Source: Paraflavitalea soli (GTDB lineage Bacteria > Bacteroidota > Bacteroidia > Chitinophagales > Chitinophagaceae). Taken from it: a stretch of 64,000 nucleotides of DNA. Positions 9,455 to 17,478 of the stretch are shown here, in pieces (positions within the stretch are counted from its first letter, which is position 1; the number at the start of each line of letters is the position of its first letter). The position numbers and the translations under genes are program-made. The notes beneath the pieces were generated by a model, which saw only the letters and a program-made list of their open reading frames with translations, was not told the origin of the DNA and did no database searches. The stretch covers positions 124,001 through 188,000 of the forward strand of contig NZ_CP032157.1 of the NCBI RefSeq assembly GCF_003555545.1, in the 5' to 3' direction.

Positions 9455-10540
9455 ATGCGCTACTTATGCCTTGCGCTGGTGCTATTAGCTCCGGCCTTGA
9501 AAACTTATGCCCAAAATGGCTACACCTTAGCTTTGAATGTTACTGGTTTTAAAGAAGGAACGATGGTAAAGCTGTTGGATCTTGATCAGGGGCGATTTAT
9601 TGACTCTGGTAAGTTGCACCAGGGAAGATTGCTCTTCCGGGGTAAGGTAGACAATGTGGTGCCGGCAAGGTTACATACAGACGATGGTCAATATGTGATC
9701 GTGTACCTGGAGAATAAACCGATCACCATAACCGGTGATGTTTCCGATCTTCAATATTCCAAAGTAGCAGGTACTGCAACAAATGCTATATGGACCAGGT
9801 CCAGGGATTGGCTGAAACCGTATGAAAAAGAGCGGGATAGCCTGATGAATAAATATTTAAGGTTGGGAGATGCGGACTCGCTGGAAAAAAAGAAGATACT
9901 TATCCGGGTAAATGAACGGATAGACCCGTCGGTAACTGCCTATCGTAAGGAGTTTATCAAAAACGAAAAGCCCGGGTATTTCACCATGATGGAACTGTTC
10001 TTTCTGCGCACTGATTTTTCAAGCGATTCAGTTAGCTATCTTTTCAACAGGTTTCCGCAGAAACTACAATCGTCTCAAACTGGTCAGGCCATCGCTGCTT
10101 TTCTCCATAATAAAAAGCCTGCAATGGGTATGTATGCTGCTGATGTTGCAGGTGTGGATGGGAAGGGGGGTACGCATCAGCTATACAGGTTGAAAGGCAA
10201 ATATGTATTGCTGGAATTCTGGGCTTCCTGGTGTGGTCCCTGCAGGTTGGAGAATCCGAATCTGGTAAAGCTGTACCAGCAATATCAGTCTAAAGGGTTT
10301 GAAATACTGGGGTTTTCGGTTGACACCAATAAAGACAGTTGGCAGGCGGCGATTGTTAAGGATCAATTAGGGTGGACCAATATCAGTGAATTAAAAGGCT
10401 ATTATAGCAAAGCGGTGGCTGCTTACCATATCAGGGCTATTCCGCACAACTTTTTGATTGATCCCAACGGTGTGATCATTGCAATGGACCTTAGGGGCGA
10501 AAAACTGGAACAGCAGCTGAAAGGATTGCTGCAATTATAG
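9455..10540 (+). CDS. TlpA-family thiol-disulfide oxidoreductase with DUF4369 N-terminus
   Basis: A 361-residue protein with a signal peptide (RYLCLALVLLAPALKTYAQ), a DUF4369-type beta domain (about 25-120), a helical linker (120-220) and a thioredoxin-like TlpA domain (about 225-361). The active site WASWCGPC has cysteines 260 and 263, and the cis-proline loop region reads RAIPHNFLID. It is expected in the periplasm, reducing disulfides. The same trio BlaI, M56 and TlpA is frequent in Bacteroidota, so it is probably cotranscribed and controlled by the repressor. Confidence 0.92.
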   Translation: MRYLCLALVLLAPALKTYAQNGYTLALNVTGFKEGTMVKLLDLDQGRFIDSGKLHQGRLLFRGKVDNVVPARLHTDDGQYVIVYLENKPITITGDVSDLQYSKVAGTATNAIWTRSRDWLKPYEKERDSLMNKYLRLGDADSLEKKKILIRVNERIDPSVTAYRKEFIKNEKPGYFTMMELFFLRTDFSSDSVSYLFNRFPQKLQSSQTGQAIAAFLHNKKPAMGMYAADVAGVDGKGGTHQLYRLKGKYVLLEFWASWCGPCRLENPNLVKLYQQYQSKGFEILGFSVDTNKDSWQAAIVKDQLGWTNISELKGYYSKAVAAYHIRAIPHNFLIDPNGVIIAMDLRGEKLEQQLKGLLQL

Positions 10541-10632
10541 GGTAAATGTTGCCACAAGAGCCGTATATTGCCTGTAGCTGGTAGGGAATTCCTTAATGGC
10601 GAATAACAGATCAATCATTGAAAATTACTTAT

Positions 10633-11076
10633 ATGGCGCAGCCGGAAATCGCAACCATCATTACTGCCTTAATTGACAAGGTAGAAAAACTCATTCCAGG
10701 ATATTTGCAGCTGGAGGAGGAACGTAAGAAGGCAAGGGGAGGGATTGCCATTTGTATCATCGACCCGGAAGGAGCTATATACGGGAAAATGTTTGGGGAA
10801 GACAAGATCCTGGCAAGGGAACGTTATCGTACTGCCTGGATAAAAGCGAGCCAGGTATGGATAACCGGCATCAGAACGGGTGAATTTGAAAGGCTGGTAT
10901 ACAATGGAGAAATTGATGAGGCCACCTTCGGTATTAAAAAGCCTGATTATATAGGGTGGGAGGGCGGACAACCCATTCATTTGCCCAATGGTGTTGTACT
11001 GGCGGTGGGTTTCAGCGGACTTCAAAGTGCTACTGATCTGGAGATCGTTAACAGGGCTTTGGACATGGAAAGCTGA
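10633..11076 (+). CDS. GlcG/HbpS-like (DUF336-type) small protein
   Basis: About 147 residues from the ATG at 10633. A TTG at 10618 would add five residues but has no better leader. The core matches the GlcG/HbpS fold: GGIAICIIDPEGAIYGKM, then a KAS...TGI helix, then GGQPIHLPNGVVLAVGFSG and a final helix. Members of this fold bind heme or small cofactors, and some are extracellular sensors; no signal peptide is present here, suggesting a cytoplasmic location. The function is not established. It lies 92 bp after the TlpA gene and 27 bp before the beta-helix gene, so an operon with the latter is possible. Confidence 0.65.
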   Translation: MAQPEIATIITALIDKVEKLIPGYLQLEEERKKARGGIAICIIDPEGAIYGKMFGEDKILARERYRTAWIKASQVWITGIRTGEFERLVYNGEIDEATFGIKKPDYIGWEGGQPIHLPNGVVLAVGFSGLQSATDLEIVNRALDMES

Positions 11077-11103
11077 TTTCTTTTTAGTCTACTTTTAAGT
11101 AAA

Positions 11104-12339
11104 ATGCCTGCTGCTATGCGCGCGCTCATTATCCTCTTGTTCCTATCCTGCCTGTATACCCCCATAACTGCTACCATACTCCATACCGGACATGGGCAAC
11201 GATATGGTGATATTGCCAGTGCAGCGAAAGTGGCTGTTCCAGGCGATACCATCCTGGTGCACAAGGGCACCTACCGCGGCGATCAATCATTGCAGGGACT
11301 CCAGGGTGTATCCGGTAAATGGATATATATCATCGCGGAAAAAAGGGGCGCGGTGTTGTTTGAAGGAGGCACTACTGCATGGAGGGGTACGGATATAGCC
11401 TACCTGCACATTGAAGGATTTGTATTTACCGGGCAAACGGACAACGGTATCAATATCGACGATGGTGGCACCTATGCCTCCCCGGCACACCATATCGTAT
11501 TACAGCATTGTATTTTCCGTGATATGGCTGCTACCGGCAACAACGACCTGCTTAAGTTATCCGGTGTAGATGAGCTTACCATTCAGCAATGCACCTTTCT
11601 GAACGGTTCATCCGGTGGCAGCGGCATCGATATGGTGGGTTGCCATAACAGTCTCATCCTTCAATGCCGCTTTGAGAACATGGGGACCAATGCCGTGCAA
11701 ATGAAAGGAGGCAGCAGCGATATCCGCATAGAAGCCTGTATATTTAAAAATGCCGGGAGCAGGGCTATTAATCTAGGTGGAAGCACCGGGCAGGCTTTTT
11801 TCAGACCGGCCAATGCCACCTGGGAAGCCGCTGCTTTAAAGGTCTACAGCAATATATTTATCGGATCGGAAGTGCCCGTGGCCTTTGTGGGTTGTACCCG
11901 GTCGGAGGTCGTGAATAATACCATCTATAAACCGGGCAGGTGGGTGATCCGCATTCTGCAGGAAAACAGGGATACCGTTCATTTTGGAAAATGCAGCAAC
12001 AATACTTTTCGTAACAATATCATTTATATTGACGACAAAGTGCGCGCTGTTTGTAGCATCGGACCAGGTACGGCGCCGGAAACCTTTATCTTCTCCAACA
12101 ATGCATGGTTTCATATGATCAACAGTGACTGGCCCGGCCCACTATTACCGGTGGCCGAAAAAGGCGGACTGATTGGTAAAGATCCACTGTTTGGCAATGC
12201 AGAGAAGGACGATTTTACAATTGGAATCAACAGTCCTGTTGGTGCAGCAGGATTCCCCGTGCAACATCCGGAGAAGGACCATACGGGCAAACGGTACCGG
12301 CCGGCAAGGTCGATGGGTGCTTTTGAAATAAAGCAATGA
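11104..12339 (+). CDS. Secreted right-handed parallel beta-helix protein
   Basis: A 411-residue protein with a signal peptide (MRALIILLFLSCLYTPITAT, starting at the first or the fifth codon). The body shows repeated rungs of about 22-25 residues with the pattern of NNTFRNNIIYI, LTIQQCTFLNGSSGG and IRIEACIFKNAGSRAINLGG. The start resembles the DUF1565/pectate-lyase-like entry (ASAAKVAVPGDTILVHKGTYRG). Such folds are typical of polysaccharide lyases and glycan-binding proteins, but no catalytic motif can be named. It is expected in the periplasm or outside the cell. A terminator shared with the opposite-strand tRNA follows. Confidence 0.82.
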   Translation: MPAAMRALIILLFLSCLYTPITATILHTGHGQRYGDIASAAKVAVPGDTILVHKGTYRGDQSLQGLQGVSGKWIYIIAEKRGAVLFEGGTTAWRGTDIAYLHIEGFVFTGQTDNGINIDDGGTYASPAHHIVLQHCIFRDMAATGNNDLLKLSGVDELTIQQCTFLNGSSGGSGIDMVGCHNSLILQCRFENMGTNAVQMKGGSSDIRIEACIFKNAGSRAINLGGSTGQAFFRPANATWEAAALKVYSNIFIGSEVPVAFVGCTRSEVVNNTIYKPGRWVIRILQENRDTVHFGKCSNNTFRNNIIYIDDKVRAVCSIGPGTAPETFIFSNNAWFHMINSDWPGPLLPVAEKGGLIGKDPLFGNAEKDDFTIGINSPVGAAGFPVQHPEKDHTGKRYRPARSMGAFEIKQ

Positions 12340-12387
12340 CTGTTTAACGGATGAAAAGTTATAAACAGGTTGACAATTAATAAGCAC

Positions 12388-12426
12388 AAAAAAGCCGGTA
12401 AATGTTTTTTACATCTACCGGCTTTT
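12388..12426. terminator. Bidirectional terminator between the beta-helix gene and tRNA-Leu
   Basis: AAAAGCCGGTAAATGT (12390-12405) pairs with ACATCTACCGGCTTTT (12411-12426) with one mismatch. T-runs are present on both strands. It ends both the plus-strand gene and the minus-strand tRNA. Confidence 0.8.
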
Positions 12427-12431
12427 ATACG

Positions 12432-12517
12432 TACCCGGGAAGGGAGTTGAACCCTTACTCGCCTTTCGGCAAACAGGATTTTAAGTCCTGCGCGTCTACC
12501 GATTCCGCCACCCGGGT
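12432..12517 (-). tRNA. tRNA-Leu (anticodon UAA)
   Basis: An 86-nt class II tRNA on the minus strand. The acceptor arms ACCCGGG and CCCGGGT pair. The anticodon stem CAGGA/TCCTG encloses the loop CTTAAAA, giving UAA. A long variable arm (GCCGAAAGGC) and the T-loop TTCAACT are present. CCA is not encoded. Confidence 0.95.
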
Positions 12518-12535
12518 AACTGAGTGACGAATGTA

Positions 12536-12571
12536 GAAAAAAAAAGCAGATAACAAGGGCTATCTGCTTTT
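12536..12571 (-). terminator. Terminator after tRNA-Gly
   Basis: AAAAGCAGATA (12542-12552) pairs with TATCTGCTTTT (12561-12571). On the minus strand it is followed by a long T-run (A residues at 12533-12545). It separates tRNA-Gly from the tRNA-Leu that lies next on the same strand. Confidence 0.75.
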
Positions 12572-12578
12572 CATTCTG

Positions 12579-12651
<73 letters not shown>

Positions 12652-12789
12652 CTGTACTCTCCAATGATTTACCAAAGGCGAGTAATATTTTTATCTTCTA
12701 AAGAACTGTTGTTTGATTTGGGAGTGCAAAAATAGGAAACTTATAATTCCTGCAAAATCTTTTTGTGATTTTTTCTAATTAATTATCAC

Positions 12790-12996
12790 CTATTTATACT
12801 CCGGAGTGTAGAGCGTGTTGCTCGGTACATTCACTTCAGGTTTTCCCTTATAGCTATGTTTATACAAGCTATAACAGCCACCCAATACAAATGCTGCCAA
12901 ACAAAATACCTGCAGGTAAAATAAAAATACAGATGAGTTTACCCAGTTACTTTTAAAGTCTTTGCTGCTGTGATCTATCTCTTGATGTTGATCCAT
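12790..12996 (-). CDS. Small single-pass membrane protein
   Basis: A 68-residue protein from the ATG at 12996 (MDQHQEIDHSSKDFKSNWVN). One hydrophobic segment (SSVFLFYLQVFCLAAFVLGG) is followed by a short polar tail ending TLYTPEYK. An upstream TTG/ATG would add seven residues. It lies 44 bp after the glycosyltransferase on the same strand and may be cotranscribed with it. I do not recognise a family. Confidence 0.55.
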   Translation of the reverse strand: MDQHQEIDHSSKDFKSNWVNSSVFLFYLQVFCLAAFVLGGCYSLYKHSYKGKPEVNVPSNTLYTPEYK

Positions 12997-13040
12997 AATC
13001 AGTTGATTGCGATGCAAAAATAATGGTTCAGATGAAAAAA

Positions 13041-14069
13041 TCAGCTTTTATTGCCAACAATTTCTGCAAAGGTTTTTTTTCCTCCTATAAAGTGGCTGCA
13101 CACCACACTTTTATGAAGGTACCCCTGCAGCTTGCCTTTTTTGCTGGCCGGAAAAATACTCCGCTTTTGTTTAAAAAGCAACCATCCCAAAAAAGCAGTA
13201 TGCGCCTGGAATACAGCCATAAAATATTTGCCTTCTCCTTCCAATAAGGATTTGAATGCAGACACAGTATCCAGCAAAAAGCGGTACGCTATTTTCCAGG
13301 TAGCCATCCCTGCCGGCATGTTTTTGGCCATCATGATGAGGTTGTTGCGGAAATTCAGGAACACTTTGCGTGAATTGCCCTTGGGCAGCGTGCCTCCACC
13401 TACATGGTACACCACCGACTGGGGACAGGCATATACCTGGTAACCTGCCAGTTGCAGCCGCCAGCAGAAGTCAATCTCCTCCTGGTGGGCAAAGAAAAAG
13501 GCATCCAGCCCACCCAATTGGTGGTATACATTGGCTTTTACGAACATGGCCGCTCCGCTGGCCCAAAAAATGGGCGCTGCCTGGTCATATTGGCCATTAT
13601 CCGGCTCACACAGATCAAAGATGCGGCCCCGCGCCAACGGATACCCCAGGTAGTCCAGCCAGCCTCCAGCCGCCCCCGCATATTCAAATAAATGTCGGTT
13701 CTCGTATTGCAACAGCTTAGGCTGACAGGCGCCAATGGTAGCATCTGATTCCATCAGGGCTATCACCGGCTCTATCCAACCGGGTGTTACTTCCACATCC
13801 GAATTCAGTAATACATAATAATCTCCTTTCACCGCCTTCAGTCCTTCATTATAGCCCTGGGCAAAACCAAAATTGGCGCTGTTGCGCACAATTTGAACAG
13901 CCGGGTAGTGGGCTTGCAGGAAGGGTATAGAATCATCTGTTGACGCATTGTCGATCACCACGATGTTTTTATTGGTCCAGGTAGAAGCCTGTACCGACGG
14001 CAGGAATTGTTCCAGGAACTTCCGTCCATTCCAGTTGAGGATTACTATAGAAACCAAAGGTTGCGTCAT
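13041..14069 (-). CDS. Glycosyltransferase family 2
   Basis: A 342-residue GT-A-fold enzyme starting TQPLVSIVILNWNG, with the nucleotide-sugar-binding opening, VVIDNASTDDS, NFGFAQGYNEGL and the DxD-type metal site VLLNSDVEVTPGW. ASGAAMFVKANVY and FFAHQEEIDFCWRLQLAGY are typical of rhamnosyltransferase-like members that build cell-surface polysaccharide. Amphipathic or hydrophobic residues near the C-terminus (ILMMAKN and FLGWLLF) suggest membrane association. It is not part of a polysaccharide cluster in this window; the donor and acceptor sugars are unknown. Confidence 0.92.
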   Translation of the reverse strand: MTQPLVSIVILNWNGRKFLEQFLPSVQASTWTNKNIVVIDNASTDDSIPFLQAHYPAVQIVRNSANFGFAQGYNEGLKAVKGDYYVLLNSDVEVTPGWIEPVIALMESDATIGACQPKLLQYENRHLFEYAGAAGGWLDYLGYPLARGRIFDLCEPDNGQYDQAAPIFWASGAAMFVKANVYHQLGGLDAFFFAHQEEIDFCWRLQLAGYQVYACPQSVVYHVGGGTLPKGNSRKVFLNFRNNLIMMAKNMPAGMATWKIAYRFLLDTVSAFKSLLEGEGKYFMAVFQAHTAFLGWLLFKQKRSIFPASKKGKLQGYLHKSVVCSHFIGGKKTFAEIVGNKS

Positions 14070-14244
14070 AATTGCTATTCGGGGATCCTGCCCGCAAACA
14101 CGGGATGCAAAGGAACGGATTTTATAGATTCTTAGTATTTTCTAACGGCTATACGACCGATTTACATAAACTTTATCTTGCAAGTGGCTTTGTAAAAAGA
14201 TCCGGCCATTTCAACCTGATTAAAATCAACAAATCTGCCTGTAC

Positions 14245-15396
14245 ATGATTCAACCGCTGTTTAACTGGAGGACCGGATTGGCCATCATTGCCATTGCCAT
14301 TGTAAGCGGTACGGTATTCTATTCACAATTCCTGGCCAAACAAATTGCCCGCGAAGAAAGGCAAAAGGTGGAGCAATGGGTGGAAGCAGGCAAGCTCATC
14401 ATGAATGATACTACCGGCATGAGCGATAAACTGGTGAGTATTATCATTTCTGAAAACCGCACCATTCCCATTATCGAGACGGATGAAAAGAACCATATTA
14501 CCCAATACATCAATCTCGATTCTGCCAGTATCGCACAGGATAGTAATTATATAAAGGAGCGGCTGAAGGAATTCAGCAAGCAGAATGATCCCATTCTATG
14601 GGCTGATCCCAGCGACAGTATGCGCACCAACCGTTATTATTACGGGCATACCAGTTTGCTGACCCAGGTGCGCAATTACCCCCTGGTACAGCTGCTGATC
14701 GTGAGTCTGTTTATTATCATTACCATTACGGCCCTTACCACCAGTTTCAAATCATCCCAAAACCGGGTGTGGGCGGGTATGGCCAAGGAAACAGCCCACC
14801 AGCTGGGCACCCCCCTTTCTTCTTTGCAGGGTTGGGTGGAAATGCTGAAAGAGAACCCCGACAATGAAAAGATCGTAACGGAAATGGAAAAGGATGTCAA
14901 CCGGCTTAAGCTGGTATCCGACCGTTTTGGTAAGATTGGCAGTACCCCGCACCTCGAAGAGCACAATGTGGTGGCCCAGGTGGCTACCATGATCGAATAC
15001 ATCCGCAAAAGAGCGCCCGGTAAAGTGCTGTTTTCTTTGGATACCGGGGGCGAAAGCGAGATTGCCGCTCATATTTCCCCGCCTTTGTTTGACTGGGTGA
15101 TTGAAAACCTCCTCAAAAATGCGCTGGATGCCATGGAGGGGAAGGGGAGTATTGCTGTGCAGATCAGGCAGCAGTCGACCGAAGTGCTGATCGACGTCAC
15201 CGATTCGGGCAAGGGCATTGCGCGGCAGAATGTGCACAAAGTGTTTAAGCCCGGGTTTACCACCAAAAAGAGGGGCTGGGGGCTGGGGCTGAGCCTAAGC
15301 CGGCGTATTATTGAGCAGTACCACAAGGGACAACTGTTTGTAAAGCAATCGGAACTGAATAAAGGCACTACCTTCCGCATTGTCCTAAAAAAATAA
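14245..15396 (+). CDS. Orphan membrane sensor histidine kinase
   Basis: A 383-residue protein. TM1 is at about residues 10-30 and TM2 at 148-168, with a short periplasmic sensor between. The dimerisation helix has the phospho-accepting histidine in KETAHQLGTPLSSLQGW, where Q replaces the usual E after H. The ATPase domain shows the N box (IENLLKNALDAM), G1 (DSGKGI), and a G2-like GWGLGLSLSRRIIEQ. This is the subfamily with the AHQLGTPLS box common in Bacteroidota. No response regulator gene is adjacent, so its partner lies elsewhere. The tRNA-Leu that marks the genomic island follows 91 bp downstream. Confidence 0.9.
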   Translation: MIQPLFNWRTGLAIIAIAIVSGTVFYSQFLAKQIAREERQKVEQWVEAGKLIMNDTTGMSDKLVSIIISENRTIPIIETDEKNHITQYINLDSASIAQDSNYIKERLKEFSKQNDPILWADPSDSMRTNRYYYGHTSLLTQVRNYPLVQLLIVSLFIIITITALTTSFKSSQNRVWAGMAKETAHQLGTPLSSLQGWVEMLKENPDNEKIVTEMEKDVNRLKLVSDRFGKIGSTPHLEEHNVVAQVATMIEYIRKRAPGKVLFSLDTGGESEIAAHISPPLFDWVIENLLKNALDAMEGKGSIAVQIRQQSTEVLIDVTDSGKGIARQNVHKVFKPGFTTKKRGWGLGLSLSRRIIEQYHKGQLFVKQSELNKGTTFRIVLKK

Positions 15397-15487
15397 TCCC
15401 CTTTTTAACTTGCCTTCGGTATTCTGGTAAAAACATACTACATTTGCCTCCCGAATTTCAGGCTTCGGTCTGGAAAGCGGCAAGGTT

Positions 15488-15571
15488 GCCCAGGTGTTGA
15501 AATTGGTAGACAAGCCACTTTGAGGTGGTGGTGCCTTAACCGGTGTGCAAGTTCGAATCTTGTCCTGGGCA
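15488..15571 (+). tRNA. tRNA-Leu (anticodon GAG), island integration site
   Basis: An 84-nt class II tRNA. The acceptor GCCCAGG (15488-15494) pairs with CCTGGGC (15564-15570). The anticodon stem CCACT/GGTGG (with one G-U pair) encloses TTGAGGT, giving GAG. The T-arm is GTTCGAATC. CCA is not encoded. Its 3' end is the left half of a 29-bp direct repeat that recurs at 15715. Confidence 0.93.
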
Positions 15572-15584
15572 CAAAGGCCCCGAC
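15556..15584 (+). repeat. Attachment-core direct repeat, copy 1 (in tRNA-Leu 3' end)
   Basis: A 29-bp sequence beginning AATCTTGTCCTGGGCAC and ending GGCCCCGAC. It covers the T-arm and acceptor 3' strand of tRNA-Leu(GAG) and the first arm of its terminator. An exact copy occurs at 15715-15743, the normal signature of integration into a tRNA 3' end. Confidence 0.85.
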
Positions 15585-15602
15585 GTAAGTCGGGGCTTTT
15601 TT
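15577..15602 (+). terminator. Terminator after tRNA-Leu(GAG)
   Basis: GCCCCGAC (15577-15584) pairs with GTCGGGGC (15589-15596) around GTAA and is followed by six T residues. Confidence 0.85.
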
Positions 15603-15676
15603 CGTTTGGAGGCGTTGAGCGCTTGCGCTCAAAAGGCGATAAGCGAAAAAAGCCCGCAACGCAAAGCGTTGCGGGG
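15593..15676 (+). repeat. Cluster of palindromes between the two attachment repeats
   Basis: TGAGCGC/GCGCTCA (15616-15631) forms a perfect hairpin inside a larger imperfect inverted repeat whose outer arms are GGGCTTTTTTCG (15594 onward) and CGAAAAAAGCCC (about 15644-15655). A second perfect stem, CCCGCAACGC/GCGTTGCGGG (15653-15662 and 15666-15675), follows. No coding sequence fits here. It looks like a short remnant between two insertion events. Confidence 0.6.
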
Positions 15677-15692
15677 CCTTTGGGTAAGACTA

Positions 15693-15723
15693 CTCTTTTA
15701 AGATCAACGCAGTTAATCTTGTC
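15693..15723 (+). repeat. Island-end repeat, left copy
   Basis: The 31 bases from CTCTTTTAAGATCA to TAATCTTGTC align with 24401-24432 with one gap and two mismatches. The last nine bases (AATCTTGTC) are also the start of the tRNA attachment core, so this copy joins an element end to a full tRNA 3' copy. Confidence 0.75.
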
Positions 15724-15743
15724 CTGGGCACAAAGGCCCCGAC
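15715..15743 (+). repeat. Attachment-core direct repeat, copy 2
   Basis: An exact 29-bp copy of the tRNA-Leu 3' end and adjoining bases at 15556-15584, displaced by 159 bp. It marks the left boundary of the AT-rich island. Confidence 0.85.
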
Positions 15744-15850
15744 ATACAATGCCCTGGATCTTTTTTATTTGGTAGTTTCCTAAGCTGATTGCGGGAGCGG
15801 AAGAGCTTTTGAGTATGTAAATGAAAATTATTGGGGCAACGGCAACACTA

Positions 15851-16873
15851 TTATTTGGTAGTTAAACAGTGCTGAATAAATATCATTGCTAAATTCAATA
15901 CCAAACGAGCATTTTTTTCAGTGGCGTATTCCTGTGGAGGATGAGCCATGCCGGTTTTTTGCCGCTCCGCCATTAAAATAGATTGAATGTCTTGAAATAT
16001 CTCTTTTGTTAGAAGATCTGATGGAATGAGATTTTTTGCCCGAGCCGTTGCAACAAGTTCCTTTAAATCGCCTGAACCAGTTTTTCCATGGACTAATAGC
16101 TGAAGAACTGCTTGGACTGAAGCTACTGTGTAAGTAACACAGGTACTATATCCTTCTGATGTATTCTTCCTATATTCTGCAAAGGCATTTGACAATATAT
16201 TATTAACCTCTTTCCATTTATTTTCAGAAAGAACCTTTAAGACAGGCTCATATATAGCTTTTAAGATTCGCTCATCTTGTCTTGGAAGAAATCCAGCTCT
16301 CGTTATAGACACATTTATTCCAAAGTCTAAGAATACTTCATTTAATGATTTGGCAAATTCATCGAAATAACTCCACTTTGCCTTATCGACCCTGGCTTGG
16401 TAGACCTTTTTTGTTTCATTGTGAGCTTTCGGAATTGCCTTTTGGGCCTCTTCGCATTCCTCTATTAAAAATTTGCAATAAAAGGAAAGTAACTCTAATA
16501 CAACATGCTCATGATCAAAAGAAAAAATTGAATAAAAATCCTTACACGCATTCAGTAGACTCTTAAAGGAAAAATAATCTCTTGCATATGCATGTGCTTT
16601 GTATCGAATATTAAGTGCATCGACAGATTTCTGGACTGCATTTCGCCTAACATTAGAATTAGCATCATCAAAGAAATCATAATAATACCCCGGATCTTCT
16701 GGATTGTAGTATTCATCCTGATACATTTCCTTATCAAATAGATAAGGCTCCAAGTGTTTCCAAATTAGATTTTTTTCTTCTTTAGTAAGTTTATCCCAAG
16801 ACCTGATGCCAAGATCAGGTTTGAGTATTTTTGAAGCTTCTTCATTTATCTCGCTCCATAATGGAAAGCTCAT
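15851..16873 (-). CDS. Putative abortive-infection protein with HEPN/Abi-C-like C-terminus
   Basis: A 340-residue soluble protein with no signal peptide. The N-terminal two thirds is helical and charged and unrecognised. The C-terminal 110 residues (TCVTYTVASVQAVLQLLV through AERQKTGMAHPPQEYATEKNARLVLNLAMIFIQHCL) follow the Abi_C pattern: a helix carrying YxxAS, an LxxL.A helix, then an R-x6-H motif (RQKTGMAH, about 303-310) as in HEPN ribonucleases, then an A/L-rich final helix. HEPN proteins of this kind often cut RNA during phage infection. It is the first gene of the island, on the minus strand, 107 bp from the tRNA copy. AT-rich codon use differs from the flanking genes. The function is inference. 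Confidence 0.6.
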   Translation of the reverse strand: MSFPLWSEINEEASKILKPDLGIRSWDKLTKEEKNLIWKHLEPYLFDKEMYQDEYYNPEDPGYYYDFFDDANSNVRRNAVQKSVDALNIRYKAHAYARDYFSFKSLLNACKDFYSIFSFDHEHVVLELLSFYCKFLIEECEEAQKAIPKAHNETKKVYQARVDKAKWSYFDEFAKSLNEVFLDFGINVSITRAGFLPRQDERILKAIYEPVLKVLSENKWKEVNNILSNAFAEYRKNTSEGYSTCVTYTVASVQAVLQLLVHGKTGSGDLKELVATARAKNLIPSDLLTKEIFQDIQSILMAERQKTGMAHPPQEYATEKNARLVLNLAMIFIQHCLTTK

Positions 16874-16980
16874 AGCAGGTTCTTTTATTGAAAATAGCTA
16901 AAAGGTACAAGAGTCCTCGAAAGAAAAGGCCACCCCGTATCTACCACATGAATTACAAGGATTTATAAAAAAGGTGTTCT

Positions 16981-17030
16981 TAACTTAACGACATGGGTGT
17001 TTTCACCCTCCTAAATCCAGTTTAAACACC
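16981..17030 (+). repeat. Island leader element, copy 1
   Basis: TAACTTAACGACATGGGTG then TTTTCACC matches 22498-22524 with one mismatch. GGTGTTT (16996-17002) can pair with AAACACC (17024-17030). The same inverted repeat with a different loop occurs in copy 2. It lies directly before the gene starting at 17040. Confidence 0.65.
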
Positions 17031-17039
17031 GGACAGTAC

Positions 17040-17465
17040 ATGATTAATTACCAATACCTTAACTGCAAAAAAGGTATGGCAACTTTTATTACTGTATTAC
17101 CCGGCGGTGGTCCAAACGATCCACACGAAGCTGTTCAAGGCTGTCACTTCCAAGAACCCTTGATGCGATTCAATTTCTTCAACTCACAGTTTCAGCAAAC
17201 TTTTCCAAAATCGAGCACTGATCAAGACCTTGGGACAAAGCAAATCACGAACATTAAAACAGGTTCGAAGATTACTTGCCGCGTCTTCAGGCTTCAGCAG
17301 ACCCATCCTATCATCCCGCAAATCACAGTACCTGGATGTCAACATGTTCAGGCACTCGGATTCACCAAAGAAGTTGAAAACCTGGTAGAAGATTTCAACT
17401 TTATAGCGAAAGAGAAGTTGAAATTGAAAAAACAGGCGAAAAAATTAAAAGACCTCAGGAAATAA
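17040..17465 (+). CDS. Hypothetical small basic protein
   Basis: Up to 141 residues; an internal ATG at 17076 (MATFITVLPGGGPND) is an equally reasonable start. The middle reads LMRFNFFNSQFQQTF. The C-terminus is a lysine-rich helix (KEKLKLKKQAKKLKDLRK). There is no signal peptide or membrane segment. The next gene begins 13 bp downstream, so the two are probably cotranscribed from the leader element just upstream. I do not recognise a family. Confidence 0.5.
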   Translation: MINYQYLNCKKGMATFITVLPGGGPNDPHEAVQGCHFQEPLMRFNFFNSQFQQTFPKSSTDQDLGTKQITNIKTGSKITCRVFRLQQTHPIIPQITVPGCQHVQALGFTKEVENLVEDFNFIAKEKLKLKKQAKKLKDLRK

Positions 17466-17478
17466 ATCTTAAACGTCT